The position numbers and the translations under genes were made by a program. From contig NC_060064.1 in NCBI RefSeq assembly GCF_020283565.1, positions 8,112,266-8,176,265 on the forward strand: a stretch of DNA of 64,000 nucleotides. The letters run 5' to 3'. Shown one piece after another: positions 54,244-64,000 of the stretch (its first letter is position 1; the number at the start of each line of letters is the position of its first letter). The notes beneath the pieces are model-generated. The model made no database searches and was not told the DNA's origin. It saw only the letters and a program-made list of their open reading frames with translations. The stretch comes from Trifolium pratense (taxonomy: Eukaryota; Streptophyta; Magnoliopsida; Fabales; Fabaceae).

Positions 54244-56467
54244 ATGGGGCATAGACACCTATACAATGCATCATCTCCAATGTTTGAGGGTGAGGCTGAC
54301 CAAAATTGGAATCAAATGCATACTGATCAACATCATGTGAACCATGGTAATGTTAAATCAATATGCTTTATTTTCACTTTGATTTTGTTTCATTAGCCTT
54401 TTTTTCGTTGCAATTAACTGCATTTCTTGCACGAAACCATATCACTCATATTGAATGAACCTTCATTGCAGGGGGGACCAGCTCTTCAGAGAATGGTTCT
54501 TTCAATTATCCTGTGGAAAATATATCTATAGATAACATTTATTTCCCCTCTCATTGGAATGCCAACACAAGGTCAAATGGATATGCATCCTCTGGACTCA
54601 ACATTGAAGTACCTCCTCCTCCTCATCAATTGGATACACCAGGCACTTCTAACAATCATTTTATGCATTCATCTAGTGCTGGACCTTTCTTTACAGTGTC
54701 TGAAAACTATGTACACCAGCCTTCTTCTTCTTCCAATTATGATAGACAAGCATTTCATGTTGATAGTGGTTTTATTGATCTTACAATGGGAAGTGGACGA
54801 GGACATCACAAGAGAAAGAGCCCTGGAATTCCTTCAGTCTATGAGAGAGGCAGTTCAAGTGGATATTTCAATGCTGGGAGTTCAACTGATCTTCCTATGC
54901 CTTCAGAATCACGGCCAGAGAAGCCAAATATGGATTCTCAATATATGCCGTGGGATCATGTTGCTATGACAACACCCAATTTCAGAGGTGCTGGCCTCTC
55001 AATGAAGGGTGAGAGTTCTGTAAGGAACGTGAGGAGCCGTTCTGCACTTGATTTGGAATCCAACCTGTCTAGGACCCATTTGTCAAATAACCATTCACAC
55101 AACTCGTTCCCTAATGTCCCACCAGTCGGCCATTCTAGCTTGGCGGATCTTTCAGCTCAGGTTTCTACCTCTTTGACAAGAGATTGGAGCCAAATGAACG
55201 TAACTCCTGCTAATGGAAGAGTGTTATTATCAGGTTAGTTTGTGGTCAATAAATCTTTGAATCAAAACATAAACATTATATTCTCCTTGCTTGTATGTCT
55301 AAACAATCTATCTAAAAATACAGATTCTAGTACTTTTGGTCTTGAGACAAGTCACTTCCCGGTTGGAAATGCTGCTGCTACTGCTGCTAGTAATGCTACT
55401 TTAGATGTCGGAAGCTTCCATCATGAATATGGTACAAGCAGAAATCCTACTACTGCTCAAAGTTTTCAAAATTTGACTCAGACTGCTAGGGGAACACGAA
55501 GTAATTACTCTCAAAGATCCGCTCCAGCTTATAGGGCTTCTTCAAGCTTGCGCCTGGGACATCCACCTTCAGAAAATAATGGATTGCCCATGGTAGCTGA
55601 AAGTCACCCTTCTAGACATCCTAGGCCGTTGACCACTATTGGTTGGCGGAACAGTGATAGAAATGGAAGGTCAAGAATTTCGAGTGAAAGATATAGAGCA
55701 TTGGCTGATGAGGCTAGTCTCCATGCTAGATTTGCTTCTGAGGTACCGGTCAGTATATCGGAACTCTAATTCTGTTTGTCAGTATTAAAGGATATATCTG
55801 TAAAATTTGACAGTTATAACACCTGCTCTCGTGTTCTGTTGCACATCATATATTTAAAACCTTAAATAGGGATGCTTGGTTTTTTTTTTTGGTAGAGAAT
55901 AGGGATGCTTGGTTTATTTGCACAATTTAAGCAAATTGCTTCCATTGCAGTAATTTTTTTTTGCAGTATTCATCAGGAGCTGCAAAGCTGTTCTTTCTAG
56001 CTTTACTTCTTTTTTGCAGTATTCATCAGGAGCTGCAAAATTGTTCTTTCTAGCTTTTCTTCTACCGACTCAAATTTATTTATTTATTTTGGGTTTTCAG
56101 GGTTTCATGATTGTTGAGCGTGCTTCACTATATGGTTCTAGGAATATGCTTGATCAGCACAGAGACATGAGGTTGGACGTAGATAGCATGAGCTATGAGG
56201 TGATTACTATTACAGTTTCTTGTGTTACAATCAGTGTTATTTACTTTCAAATTTGTTAAATTACTTTATGGTTGATTTCATTAGGAACTGCTTGCACTTG
56301 GGGAGAGGATTGGCCAGGTGAACACAGGATTGTCTGAGGATGTGGTTTCCAAGTGTTTGACGGAAACAATATATTGTTCATCTGACCAATGTCAGGATGA
56401 AGGAAGCTGTGTGATCTGTCTGGTATGTTTTTCTTGGATTTGGATCCTCTCCTTCATATTTTCTCTA

Positions 56468-56516
<49 letters not shown>

Positions 56517-56739
56517 ATTATGGATTTGTAACTTTTTGTCTTTGGATGACATTAACCAGGTGCATATTTTTTTATTTTTAAACTTACAGGAAGAGTACAA
56601 GAACATGGATGATGTTGGGACACTTAAAACTTGTGGACACGACTACCATGTGAGCTGCATTAAAAAGTGGTTATCTATGAAGAAACTATGTCCTATCTGC
56701 AAAGCTTCTGCTTTGCCTGAGGATAAGAAGGATAAATAA
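54244..56739 (+). CDS. RING-H2 (C3H2C3) E3 ubiquitin-protein ligase, 556 aa
   Basis: The coding exons are 54244-54346, 54472-55233, 55324-55742, 56101-56199, 56285-56422 and 56590-56739 (1671 nt), all GT-AG and phase-consistent. The leader exon begins after the AG at 54183. The protein starts MGHRHLYNASSPMFEGEADQ, a start I recall from plant proteins of the MBR/HIP1/ZFP1-like RING family. Exons 2 and 3 encode a long Ser/Asn/His-rich low-complexity region with PPPPH and a basic GRGHHKRKSPG segment. Exons 4 and 5 carry the conserved ELLALGERIGQVNTGLSEDV block. The C-terminus is the RING-H2 finger CVICLEEYKNMDDVGTLKTC, GHDYHVSCIKKWLSMKKLCP and IC (residues about 503-543), with all eight metal ligands present. 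The likely role is E2-dependent ubiquitin transfer; the substrate is unknown. The last intron holds a (CT)n tract. Confidence 0.96.
55957..56063 (+). repeat. 53-bp tandem duplication containing a splice-acceptor-like TTGCAG
   Basis: TTTGCAGTATTCATCAGGAG, then CTGCAAA(G/A)(C/T)TGTTCTTTCTAGCTTT, is present twice with a 53-bp offset (TTGCAG at 55961 and 56014) inside intron 4 of the RING gene, upstream of the acceptor used at 56100. Confidence 0.9.
56471..56514. repeat. (CT)n microsatellite in the last intron of the RING gene
   Basis: About 22 CT units occur between the donor at 56423 and the acceptor at 56589. Confidence 0.97.
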
Positions 56740-57339
56740 TTTATGCTTATAGTATTTATTGATCTCATTTGTACATAAATTTGGACATCCTTCAAAGGGT
56801 AGGAAACAGACTAGCTTTTGGAAATGGTGTAACAAGAATGCTACTTCATGTTAATGCATTTGTTTGGCTTCAATCTCAATTTAGTGAAGCCAGGAAATCA
56901 TTATGTGAATTTGAAGCGGGTCTGGATTGCTTCTATTTTTTAAATAATAAGATATGAATAGGTTTAGCCGTTTAAGTGTTCCTTTAAACTTCTGCAATGT
57001 GTGCACCTTACTCTTGCTCTATACATTGACTTAAATTCAAGAAGTTCATATACAAGCTGATGGATCTGTGTTCAAACTATCAAATCTATTTTAAACAAGT
57101 GCAAACCCTTTTTTAAGTAATCGGAAGGTATTGAAACTGTTTTTGAGCATCGGTAGGACTGGGCTCTCAGCATAAAGTATATTCTGAGAGCACCTTCTTA
57201 TAAATTTAGATTTAATCTCTCAAATATATGTTAGATTAAAACCACTCCATTGGTTGAGAATTAAGTGGATAGGGTGAAATTCTTGAAAATGTTTTTTAGG
57301 TAAAAACTTAATAGTCCCTGCTCTTTTTATGAGAGGTGT

Positions 57340-57630
57340 AATCTTTCTTATGTTGGACTCGATATCTTAGTGTAGGAGTGTTTTTGTCTGGATTGTTGGG
57401 ATCTTGGTTGGTTTGTTCTTTCCGGTGGTTAGCCTCCCTTCTTTAGTCCTTTTGTGGTTGGTGCCCTTAGGTGTTGGGGAGTTCCTCTGTTATTTCCCCT
57501 AGGGCTTTAGGCAGCTTTGTTTTTTTGTGGTCTTTGTCTCGAGTACTTATGATGCTCCTTTGATGTACCTCTCGAATTATTTGTAGTTTTATTTTCTACA
57601 TGTTTATATATTCATTTGCTATTAAAAAAA
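57340..57630 (+). mobile_element. Probable LINE 3'UTR fragment
   Basis: A GT-rich non-coding stretch (GATCTTGGTTGGTTTGTTC, TTAGTCCTTTTGTGGTTGG, TTATTTCCCCTAGGGC) ends in TCATTTGCTATTAAAAAAAAA. Composition and terminal A-run are those of a 5'-truncated plant LINE. No secure TSD was found. Confidence 0.5.
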
Positions 57631-57779
57631 AAGTTGTAGGAAACTATAGATAAATGATGGGTCACAACTCACAACCTCCATTACATTATTTTTATTTTGA
57701 AGCAACTATTACATTATGATTTTGCACTTAAGAAACTAATATTTTCAAATATTATAGTGCATATGGTTCACAACAAAAT

Positions 57780-58290
57780 ATCTTCTTCCCCCTGATTCCC
57801 ATCATTATTATCACACGTGAAAAACACCATCACCATAGTTTAGAGAAGAAGGAAAAAGCTTGGAGAAGAAGGAAAGGAAACCACCCACTACCCTTGAATT
57901 TCTCTACAAGCAAGGCAGTTACTTAAGAAGGAAGAGGAGATTTTTTGCCTATAAATAGGGTCTGCTTCAAGAGAAGAAGGAGGACAATTTTCATTGGTTC
58001 TACATACAGAATTCATCCATTCTATAGACAATTCTTTCAATCTTGTAAAGAGAAACAATTTCTTCTCTGATCATACTTGTATCCATTATCAATCTTGAAT
58101 AATACAAACCCCTATGTTCGTCACCGAAACAGGTAGCATCTGTATACATTCTGTGTTAACTGTGTTCATGTGCATTGATACACTGTATTGCAGGGCTTTA
58201 AGTTATGGTGGATGTAATGGCTTTGAAGCGTGACTTAGACTATGGCATTGATCATACTTGTATTACATGAACTTAAAAAGATCTATATTG
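57780..58290 (+). promoter_or_regulatory. TATA-driven leader: solo LTR candidate or short non-coding transcription unit
   Basis: A very good TATA box (GCCTATAAATAGGG at 57949) is followed by an A/T-poor leader, a GAATAATACAAACCCC motif and a possible intron (GAAACAG/GTAGCA at 58131 to TTGCAG at 58194). A 21-codon frame starts downstream at 58207 (MVDVMALKRDL). It may be a solo LTR of a retroelement or an unannotated small gene. I could not find TSDs or a second LTR. Confidence 0.35.
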
Positions 58291-58511
58291 TTTATGTGTG
58301 TTCAATAACCATTATCAACGGTTTACAAAAATAAGTTTATTAATATCCTATATTATGATGTCAATTTTTTTATGAAATATTATGTTACTATAATATCAAT
58401 TTTATATGATGTATGCCATATACAAATATCAATTTTAGGAGAAAATATCCACAATTTAGAGTTTGGTTTGAAGGTAAGTAAAACATGATCAATAATAGTT
58501 TCAAGTCAAGA

Positions 58512-58552
58512 TTCGAACTCGAGTTATACAAAATAATTTGTCCTTAACAAAA
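58512..58552. repeat. 38-bp direct repeat, copy 1
   Basis: ACTCGAGTTATACAAAATAA plus TTTGTCCTTAACAAAA is repeated exactly at about 59994-60029. Upstream GATTCGAACTCGAG gives it a tRNA-like B-box look. Confidence 0.8.
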
Positions 58553-61090
58553 CATATCCCGGAAAATAATAATCATGTAACACAATATATGTTCACAATT
58601 CAAACATTTTTGTAAAAAATAAAATAAAAAATCATCCAATATAGCCTATATAGGACACCTTTTATCATGAAGATAAGACCACAGTTCATGCATATATTTT
58701 TTTTTAGTAAAAAGAAAAAGTTCATGCATTTTTGTCGAAAAAATAAATAAAAGCATGTACTAATAGTGCGCCTTTTACACAACTATATTGTGATTTGTGA
58801 ATAACAGCAGTTCATGCATTTGCTTTGAGGGGTTCCAGAAATACTTGAATTCCATCGATGAATAATATGTGCATGCATAATAGCTATAAAATTTACCATC
58901 TAATTTACTTTTCCATTTCACTCTTCTTCTTCTTCTTCTTTTTTTATTTTTTTATTTCATTATAATAAATTTATATGTACGTAGCAGAGATGCATTGAAT
59001 CTAAGAGTAAGTGACGAATTAAGTCGTTTAATAATTCGATATTAATATTAATAATAATAATTTTATTTTATCAAAAGTGTTTTTATTTATTTATCAAAAG
59101 TGTTGATTATTGTTATGATTATAATATATTAATGATCAAACACACAAAATTTTATATAATTAAATTCAAAATTTATAGGTAATCTAGCCATCGATATTTA
59201 CTTATTTTTTAATTAAATTTACTTATGTTTTTTAAAAGCTTATTATACGTTCATTTGAAATTATTTAGTGATGCATCTAAATAGTTTAAAAAATTTATAC
59301 AAATTTGAGAAGTTAATCTACTTAATAAGAGTTTTTGATCGGATGGTTAGATTAATAAAATTCATTGTTAATAATGAATTATTAAGTAGAATAACCCATC
59401 TCATGGTTACTTTTGGAGTGAACATATCACAACTCATAAATATATTATCTTAAGACAGGTAAAAAAATCATATTGTCTTACATTGAGTGTAATTCTATTT
59501 TATTAACTCATTTCATATCAATTTTTAAGAACTTATTTATTTTTTATTTTGGTGCTTTAATTCAATATAAAATTTATAATAAAAATGTAATGATGAGCTT
59601 ATATTCAATATAATATATTTTAAAAACATGGTGCTTTAATCGACGATCTTCTAGATGATACCGGGACCTAGACCATCAACGAAAATGAGAACGAGAGAGG
59701 AACTTTGTTAGCTGGGATTGTTTTGTCAAATGATCTCACCGGGCATAAGGTAACAAAATGGACTAATGAAGAAGATACTATTATCATGGAGCATGGTAAG
59801 AATGCATCATCATCTCTTGATGATGTTGTTAAGATTTAGAGGAGAAAAAACTTCCAAATGCAGAGCCAAGGGCATGCATCAGCTGTTTATAGGAGATTTT
59901 TGAGATCCAAAGACAAAGTGAAGAAGTAAAGCAACATAGAGAAAAAAGAAAAACTCAAAACAGAACTGGATGCCTTAAAAGTCAATATTCTGACTCGAGT
60001 TATACAAAATAATTTGTCCTTAACAAAAGTTCATCAACCTCTTAAGTTCAACCACTTGATTACAATTGAATGTTTGCATAAAAAAAAATATTGTCAGTCA
60101 GAGTTGTCAAAGAGGCCGACCCGGGGTGCCAGGACATATAAAGGGGCTTAAGTGGGTCGATCCGTTAAACTTCATGGCTCGACCCACTTAGTCCGACCCG
60201 ATAAGCAAATGGCTACATGGCCTGATGGGCCGACCTGACCAATTTTCATATTTTTTATTTTAAAAAACATATTTAACTAAATCTATGTTATATTTCTCAA
60301 CTAAATCTCCAAAGATTAAGAGGGATACTAATAGGGTAGCCCACATGCTTGCGAATTTGGCCCACTCTTAGCCGCCAATAAGATTCGGTTAGAGTATTCC
60401 CAAATTGCACCTTTTTAATCATGGATGTAAACCATTAATAATAATATTTATTAAAAAAAAATTATTCAAGAAGGTAATTCGTATCCCTATATTTTCTCAC
60501 ATAATCCTCCAAACAACGATATATTCCTCTTTATCCTCATCAAACAAACAAACAAATCTCTAACAAATAATGTCATCCTAATCCAATAAATTTTTTGTCA
60601 TATTATAATTATTTCCACCTCATATCTTAGTATTTTATATCCACTTCTATCTAATATAATAATAAAATTAATTACTACCAAAGTTACTAATTTATCCTTA
60701 GTAGGTTTAATCATATTCCAAGTTTTATATCCTTCATTATAATTTAACTAAAAATATATATAAAAAAAGTATAGAAAAAAATATAAAATAAATACAATAA
60801 AAAGATGATATGCTTAAAATAACCATTTTCCAAGTTGTATATCCTTCATTGTAATTTCACTAAAACAATATTAAAAAAAATATAGAAAAAATATAAGATA
60901 AATATAATAAAAATATGATATGCTTAAAAATAGGAATAAAATAGATTATAGATAGGAACAAAACAATCTATACGAATAAAAATTTCAATAAAAAAATATA
61001 AAATAAAAAACAAAAATAATAAAAAAGATTATATATGAATTTACAACTCTATTGTTAGAGTTAAACAATTGAATTAGGTTCATTAGGCTA
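58553..61090. other. AT-rich repeat-remnant region
   Basis: No gene is recognised. The second copy of the 38-bp repeat lies at 59994-60029. The stretch 60100-60250 is rich in GGGTCGA / CCGACCC motifs and resembles a degraded hAT-like element. The segment 60700-60930 contains an imperfect direct duplication (CAAGTTtTATATCCTTCATT..AAATATAGAAAAAA..GATATGCTTAAAAT). Confidence 0.4.
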
Positions 61091-61099
61091 ATGGTACGT

Positions 61100-61392
61100 T
61101 GGACCACGTTCACAAGTGGTCCACCGTGGACAAGTGATCTATCGAATACAAATTTTACAAAATTTACCGTTTGATTGAAAGTTTATATCATATAGATCAA
61201 TAATAAAAAAATTAGAAAAATTGAAAATCATTCATCATACGAATGATTTTCAATTTTTCTAAATTTTTCTTTTCTATGGATGATCTATATGATATAAACT
61301 TTCAATCTAACGGTGAATTTTGTAAAATTCGTATTCGTTATAATGTTATTCATGACTTGTTCACCATGGATCAGTTGATGAAATGATCCATA
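61100..61392. mobile_element. Long hairpin MITE
   Basis: The arms AATTTTACAAAATTtACCGTT, GAAAGTTTATATCATATAGAT and AAAATTGAAAATCATTC are repeated inverted, meeting at about 61240. The outer parts (GTGGACAAGTGATCtATCGAA against GATCCATGGTGAACAAGTCA) are less conserved. The TSD was not determined. Confidence 0.7.
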
Positions 61393-61555
61393 TTAAAACT
61401 TACCCATTATAAAGTTTAATAAGCATGCATTCATGATTCAAAAAAAAAAAAAAACATGCATTCATAATAATAAAATCTATACATATACTAATGTTTATAT
61501 CGTAAAATATGATTGGATGAATGTATAAACTTATTCACAATGTTTATATTAAAAA

Positions 61556-62372
61556 GGGTAAATAGTGTTATACCCCCCTGCAAAATAGGCGAGTTTTGCG
61601 TTACCCCCTGCAAAATATTTTTTTGAGATTACCCCCCTGCAATGTCAAGATTCTTTGCGTTACCCCCCTGGCTCAACAAGTGGGCATATGACATGGAAGA
61701 ATCTTGACGTGGCATGACACATGGAAATTAATTTATTTTTTATTTATTTTTAATTGCCAACTCATTAATTAATGTGGGTTTTTAATTAAAAAAATGAAAA
61801 AAAAAACTTAAAAGTTGTTATATTTTTATGACGTAGTAACCAAAAAACTAATAATAATAATAATAATAACTAATAATAATAGAGTAACCCAAAAAAAAAA
61901 CTGCAATCACATAGTAACGCAAGAACAATCGCTTTGCCCTAACCCCCAAATTGAAAACGAAGAACAATCGCTGCATATGAACGGAACGAAAAAAAAAAAG
62001 TTTCTTTAAATAAAAAAATTTCTTTAAAAAAAAAAGTTTCTTTAAAAAAAAGTTTTTTTTAAAAAAAAAGTTTCTTTAAAAAAAAAAAGATTTCTTTAAA
62101 AAACAAGTTACCGTAAAAAAAAAGTTTTTTTCATTTTTTTTTAATTAAAAAATAAATAATTACTGAGTTGGCAATTAAAAATAAATAAAAAATAAATTAA
62201 TTTACACGTGTCATGCCACGTCAAGATTCGTCCATGTCATATGTCCACTTGTTGAGCCAGGGGGGTAACGCAAGGAATCTTGACATTGCAGGGGGGTAAT
62301 CTCAAAAAAATATTTTGCAGGGGGTAACGCAAAACTCGCCTATTTTGCAGGGGGGTATGACACTATTTACCC
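61556..62372. mobile_element. Long-TIR Mutator-like non-autonomous element with 9-bp TSD
   Basis: Termini of about 250 bp, starting GGGTAAATAGTGT(T/C)ATACC and containing repeated ACCCCCCTGCAA blocks and TTGACGTGGCATGACAC, are inverted copies of each other. The flanks carry the 9-bp repeat TATTAAAAA (61547-61555, 62373-62381). The interior is short and mostly simple sequence: an (ATA)n tract and five or six AAAAAGTTTCTTTAAA units (61996-62110). No captured gene is recognised. Confidence 0.9.
61996..62110. repeat. Tandem A-rich repeat inside the MULE
   Basis: Five to six units of A(7-11)GTTTCTTTAA lie in tandem with length variation in the A-run. Confidence 0.8.
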
Positions 62373-62564
62373 TATTAAAAAAAATATTTAAAATGTCAAT
62401 TTTTTTTTTTTACAATAAGCTGATGATTGAATCCAAAATCTTAATCATACTATCATAATCCCTCACCACTAGACCAAATTCTAGTGGCTTAAATGTCGAT
62501 TCATACTAGTTAAAAATCTGCATGCTAATTAAATACTTATTATATGCTTATTTTGTGTTATGTT

Positions 62565-62864
62565 TAAGAGTTGAATTATCAAAGGGATAGTTTTATTAGA
62601 AAGATAGTTCACTCCTCCTATTGCTTATTGATGAGTAAGGCTTCATGTGATTTGCTTCTTGTGGCATCTTTTGAGGTAGTTTTAACTTCTCTTGTGGGTT
62701 GGCTTTGCAATTGGAGTATCAATTTATCTCTTCAGGTTAAGCTGATTAAAATTATTTATGCAATTCAAATTGCTCACCAAAATAAATGGTTTAACTTTTG
62801 GTTGGAATGTGAATTGCTTTTGGTGGTCATAACTTTTAAACCTTTAATTCAAATAAATTTTTGA
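62565..62864 (+). pseudogene. LINE RNase H fragment
   Basis: VKLIKIIYAIQIAHQNKWFN and FWLECELLLVV match the AIExAxxxxWxxLWLExDS helix of plant LINE RNase H domains. Only about 100 codons remain, without the N-terminal active-site part or a tail. Confidence 0.65.
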
Positions 62865-62996
62865 GAATCTCATATTTTCTTAGAAGAAAATACTTGTGAA
62901 GACAAGCTAATTAATTTTGAGCTTTATACTCAGAATTAATGATGGATGCGAGGCTTGTCAGTTGGGTGTTAAATGAATTGGTAAAAAGTTTGGAAG

Positions 62997-63000
62997 AAAA
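62997..63000 (-). terminator. Pol III terminator (TTTT) of the tRNA
   Basis: Four T on the minus strand directly follow the discriminator base. Confidence 0.85.
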
Positions 63001-63072
63001 GGGGCATTCCGAGAATTGAACTCGGGACCTCTCGCACCCTAAGCGAGAATCATACCACTAGACCAAATGCCC
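63001..63072 (-). tRNA. tRNA-Pro (anticodon AGG)
   Basis: The minus strand folds as a cloverleaf: acceptor arm GGGCATT / AATGCCC with discriminator C, D arm with A-box TGGTCTAGTGGTATG, anticodon stem CTCGC/GCGAG around loop TTAGGGT (anticodon AGG), and T arm with B-box GAGTTCAATTC. The length is 72 nt without an intron. A T-run follows immediately. All invariant positions look intact, so it is probably functional. Confidence 0.97.
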
Positions 63073-64000
63073 TATTTGTTGTTGCTGTCATGCACAGAAT
63101 CAATTTGACCAAAGCTCAGTTTCTGTTTTAATTTATTTATACATCAAAATAAAAATATATTGTACCAAAAAATATTTCTACAAAAAAGTATTTAGGATAA
63201 AAAAGAAGATATATTTCTAATATAATTTTTTTTTTGGATGGATAAAAGTTTAAGTAAGTTTATGGTAAAAAAGTAAAATTAGGCGAGTTCAATCTCTAAA
63301 GCTCAAAAGAATCGAGAAAAATTTAAGACTGAAAGAGCGGTTGTAAATTTTTTTACTCATTATTAATATGGTATTATATGAGTAATAAATATATTTTGTT
63401 TAATGAAACGAATAATAAATATTTGGATCTCCAATTATTTGGATTTCAATTATTTTGATGGATTAGTCATCGTAGTTGCACGTGAAAATACTTACTATTT
63501 GTAGATTAGTGTCTAACATAAAGCAAGAATAACTTGTAAAGGAATACACTGTAAATGTAGTGTTGTTCCAGCTGAAATGCCAAATCTAGAGGAGTAACAA
63601 GAGTTGGAACTTCAAAGCAGAAAAAAAGTGTTGATTATTTGATTCTATTGAATGTCACATTCATTTGGAGGATATGAATACTTCCTATTACATCAGACTA
63701 AATCACTTTAACTTTTCTATATCTATGATCTTTCAATTGACTTGTGATACTGAAATAGTAAAAAAAAATACTGTATACAGCTGCATAAGAAAATAAGGTA
63801 TATTATCATCCAAACAATAACCAACCCTTATTCCATTAGAAAAATATTCACCGGACTCTAAAATTTAATTTACATCTCATAGTTGATGGGGATACTTAAG
63901 TCCCTTAACCATTTGGTCTTGTATTCAACATATGGCCGGTGCGTAGGAAAAAATATTTGTTAAAAGAGAATAATCTCTTAAATGAATTTTAGTTACCTCA
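63073..64000. other. Right flank
   Basis: No gene is supported. The last 120 bp (TTAAGTCCCTTAACCATTTG, TGGCCGGTGCGTAGGAAAAA) may be a SINE-like fragment. Confidence 0.4.

Noticed and set aside
59640..59960. A coding fragment with partly open frames near 59650-59960.
   Set aside because: Short frames without a recognised motif and with several stops; I cannot support a gene.
62405..62500. A second tRNA gene (ACAATAAGCTGATGATTGAATCC and CTCACCACTAGACCAAAT).
   Set aside because: Only scattered tRNA-like motifs are present; no cloverleaf can be formed. It is at most a SINE remnant.

Overview
The window is nuclear DNA of a flowering plant, most likely a papilionoid legume of the Medicago/Trifolium/Pisum type. 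The evidence is the AT-rich base composition, short GT-AG introns, plant-specific gene families (IDD zinc finger, NAC, SYP7 SNARE) and a dense layer of plant transposons. The genus is inferred, since no species-specific marker is visible. There is no operon structure and there are no prokaryotic features.

Host genes. Five protein-coding genes and one tRNA can be supported. (1) At 1-2722 (-) are the first three exons of a P58IPK/DNAJC3-type ER co-chaperone that runs off the left edge. (2) At 19418-21237 (-) is a complete three-exon INDETERMINATE DOMAIN (IDD) C2H2 zinc-finger transcription factor of 416 aa. (3) At 32377-33693 (+) is a complete three-exon NAC transcription factor of 329 aa. (4) At 36041-37849 (-) is a complete eight-exon SYP71-type Qc-SNARE of 261 aa with one GC-AG intron. 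(5) At 54244-56739 (+) is a complete six-coding-exon RING-H2 E3 ubiquitin ligase of 556 aa, with a TATA box and a 5'UTR exon about 5.4 kb upstream near 48.7 kb. At 63001-63072 (-) is a tRNA-Pro(AGG) followed by a T4 terminator. The genes belong to unrelated pathways and no functional cluster is evident.

Mobile DNA. The space between genes is an archive of transposition with many readable boundaries. It holds a Pack-MULE-like element with a 9-bp target-site duplication (TSD) that captured a SEN1/UPF1-type helicase fragment (5585-6617). Three further long-TIR or MITE-sized elements have 9-bp TSDs (7557-8216, 34451-34632, 61556-62372), and one has a 9-10-bp TSD (16178-16357). A 5'-truncated LINE has a 19-bp TSD and a 32-bp palindrome at its 5' junction (9057-11065), and it was later hit by a hAT element. 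A small LTR element has two 174-bp LTRs that look identical and a roughly 39-bp tandem array inside (16680-18212). A hAT element has a perfect 8-bp TSD (28849-29412). A 4.18-kb CACTA element has a CGT TSD and carries exon fragments that look derived from two unrelated host genes (39144-43322). There are also several Stowaway-like MITEs, SINE candidates and LINE remnants.

Most unusual signal. At about a dozen places across the window there is a 10-20-bp direct repeat separated by only 8-20 nt that consist of an A-run (or T-run), often preceded by GTC or similar. These look like retroposition events in which only the poly(A) tail was inserted. They recur too often, and with too consistent a structure, to be dismissed as single slippage events. 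I have not seen this described as a class in such density, but I cannot check the literature.
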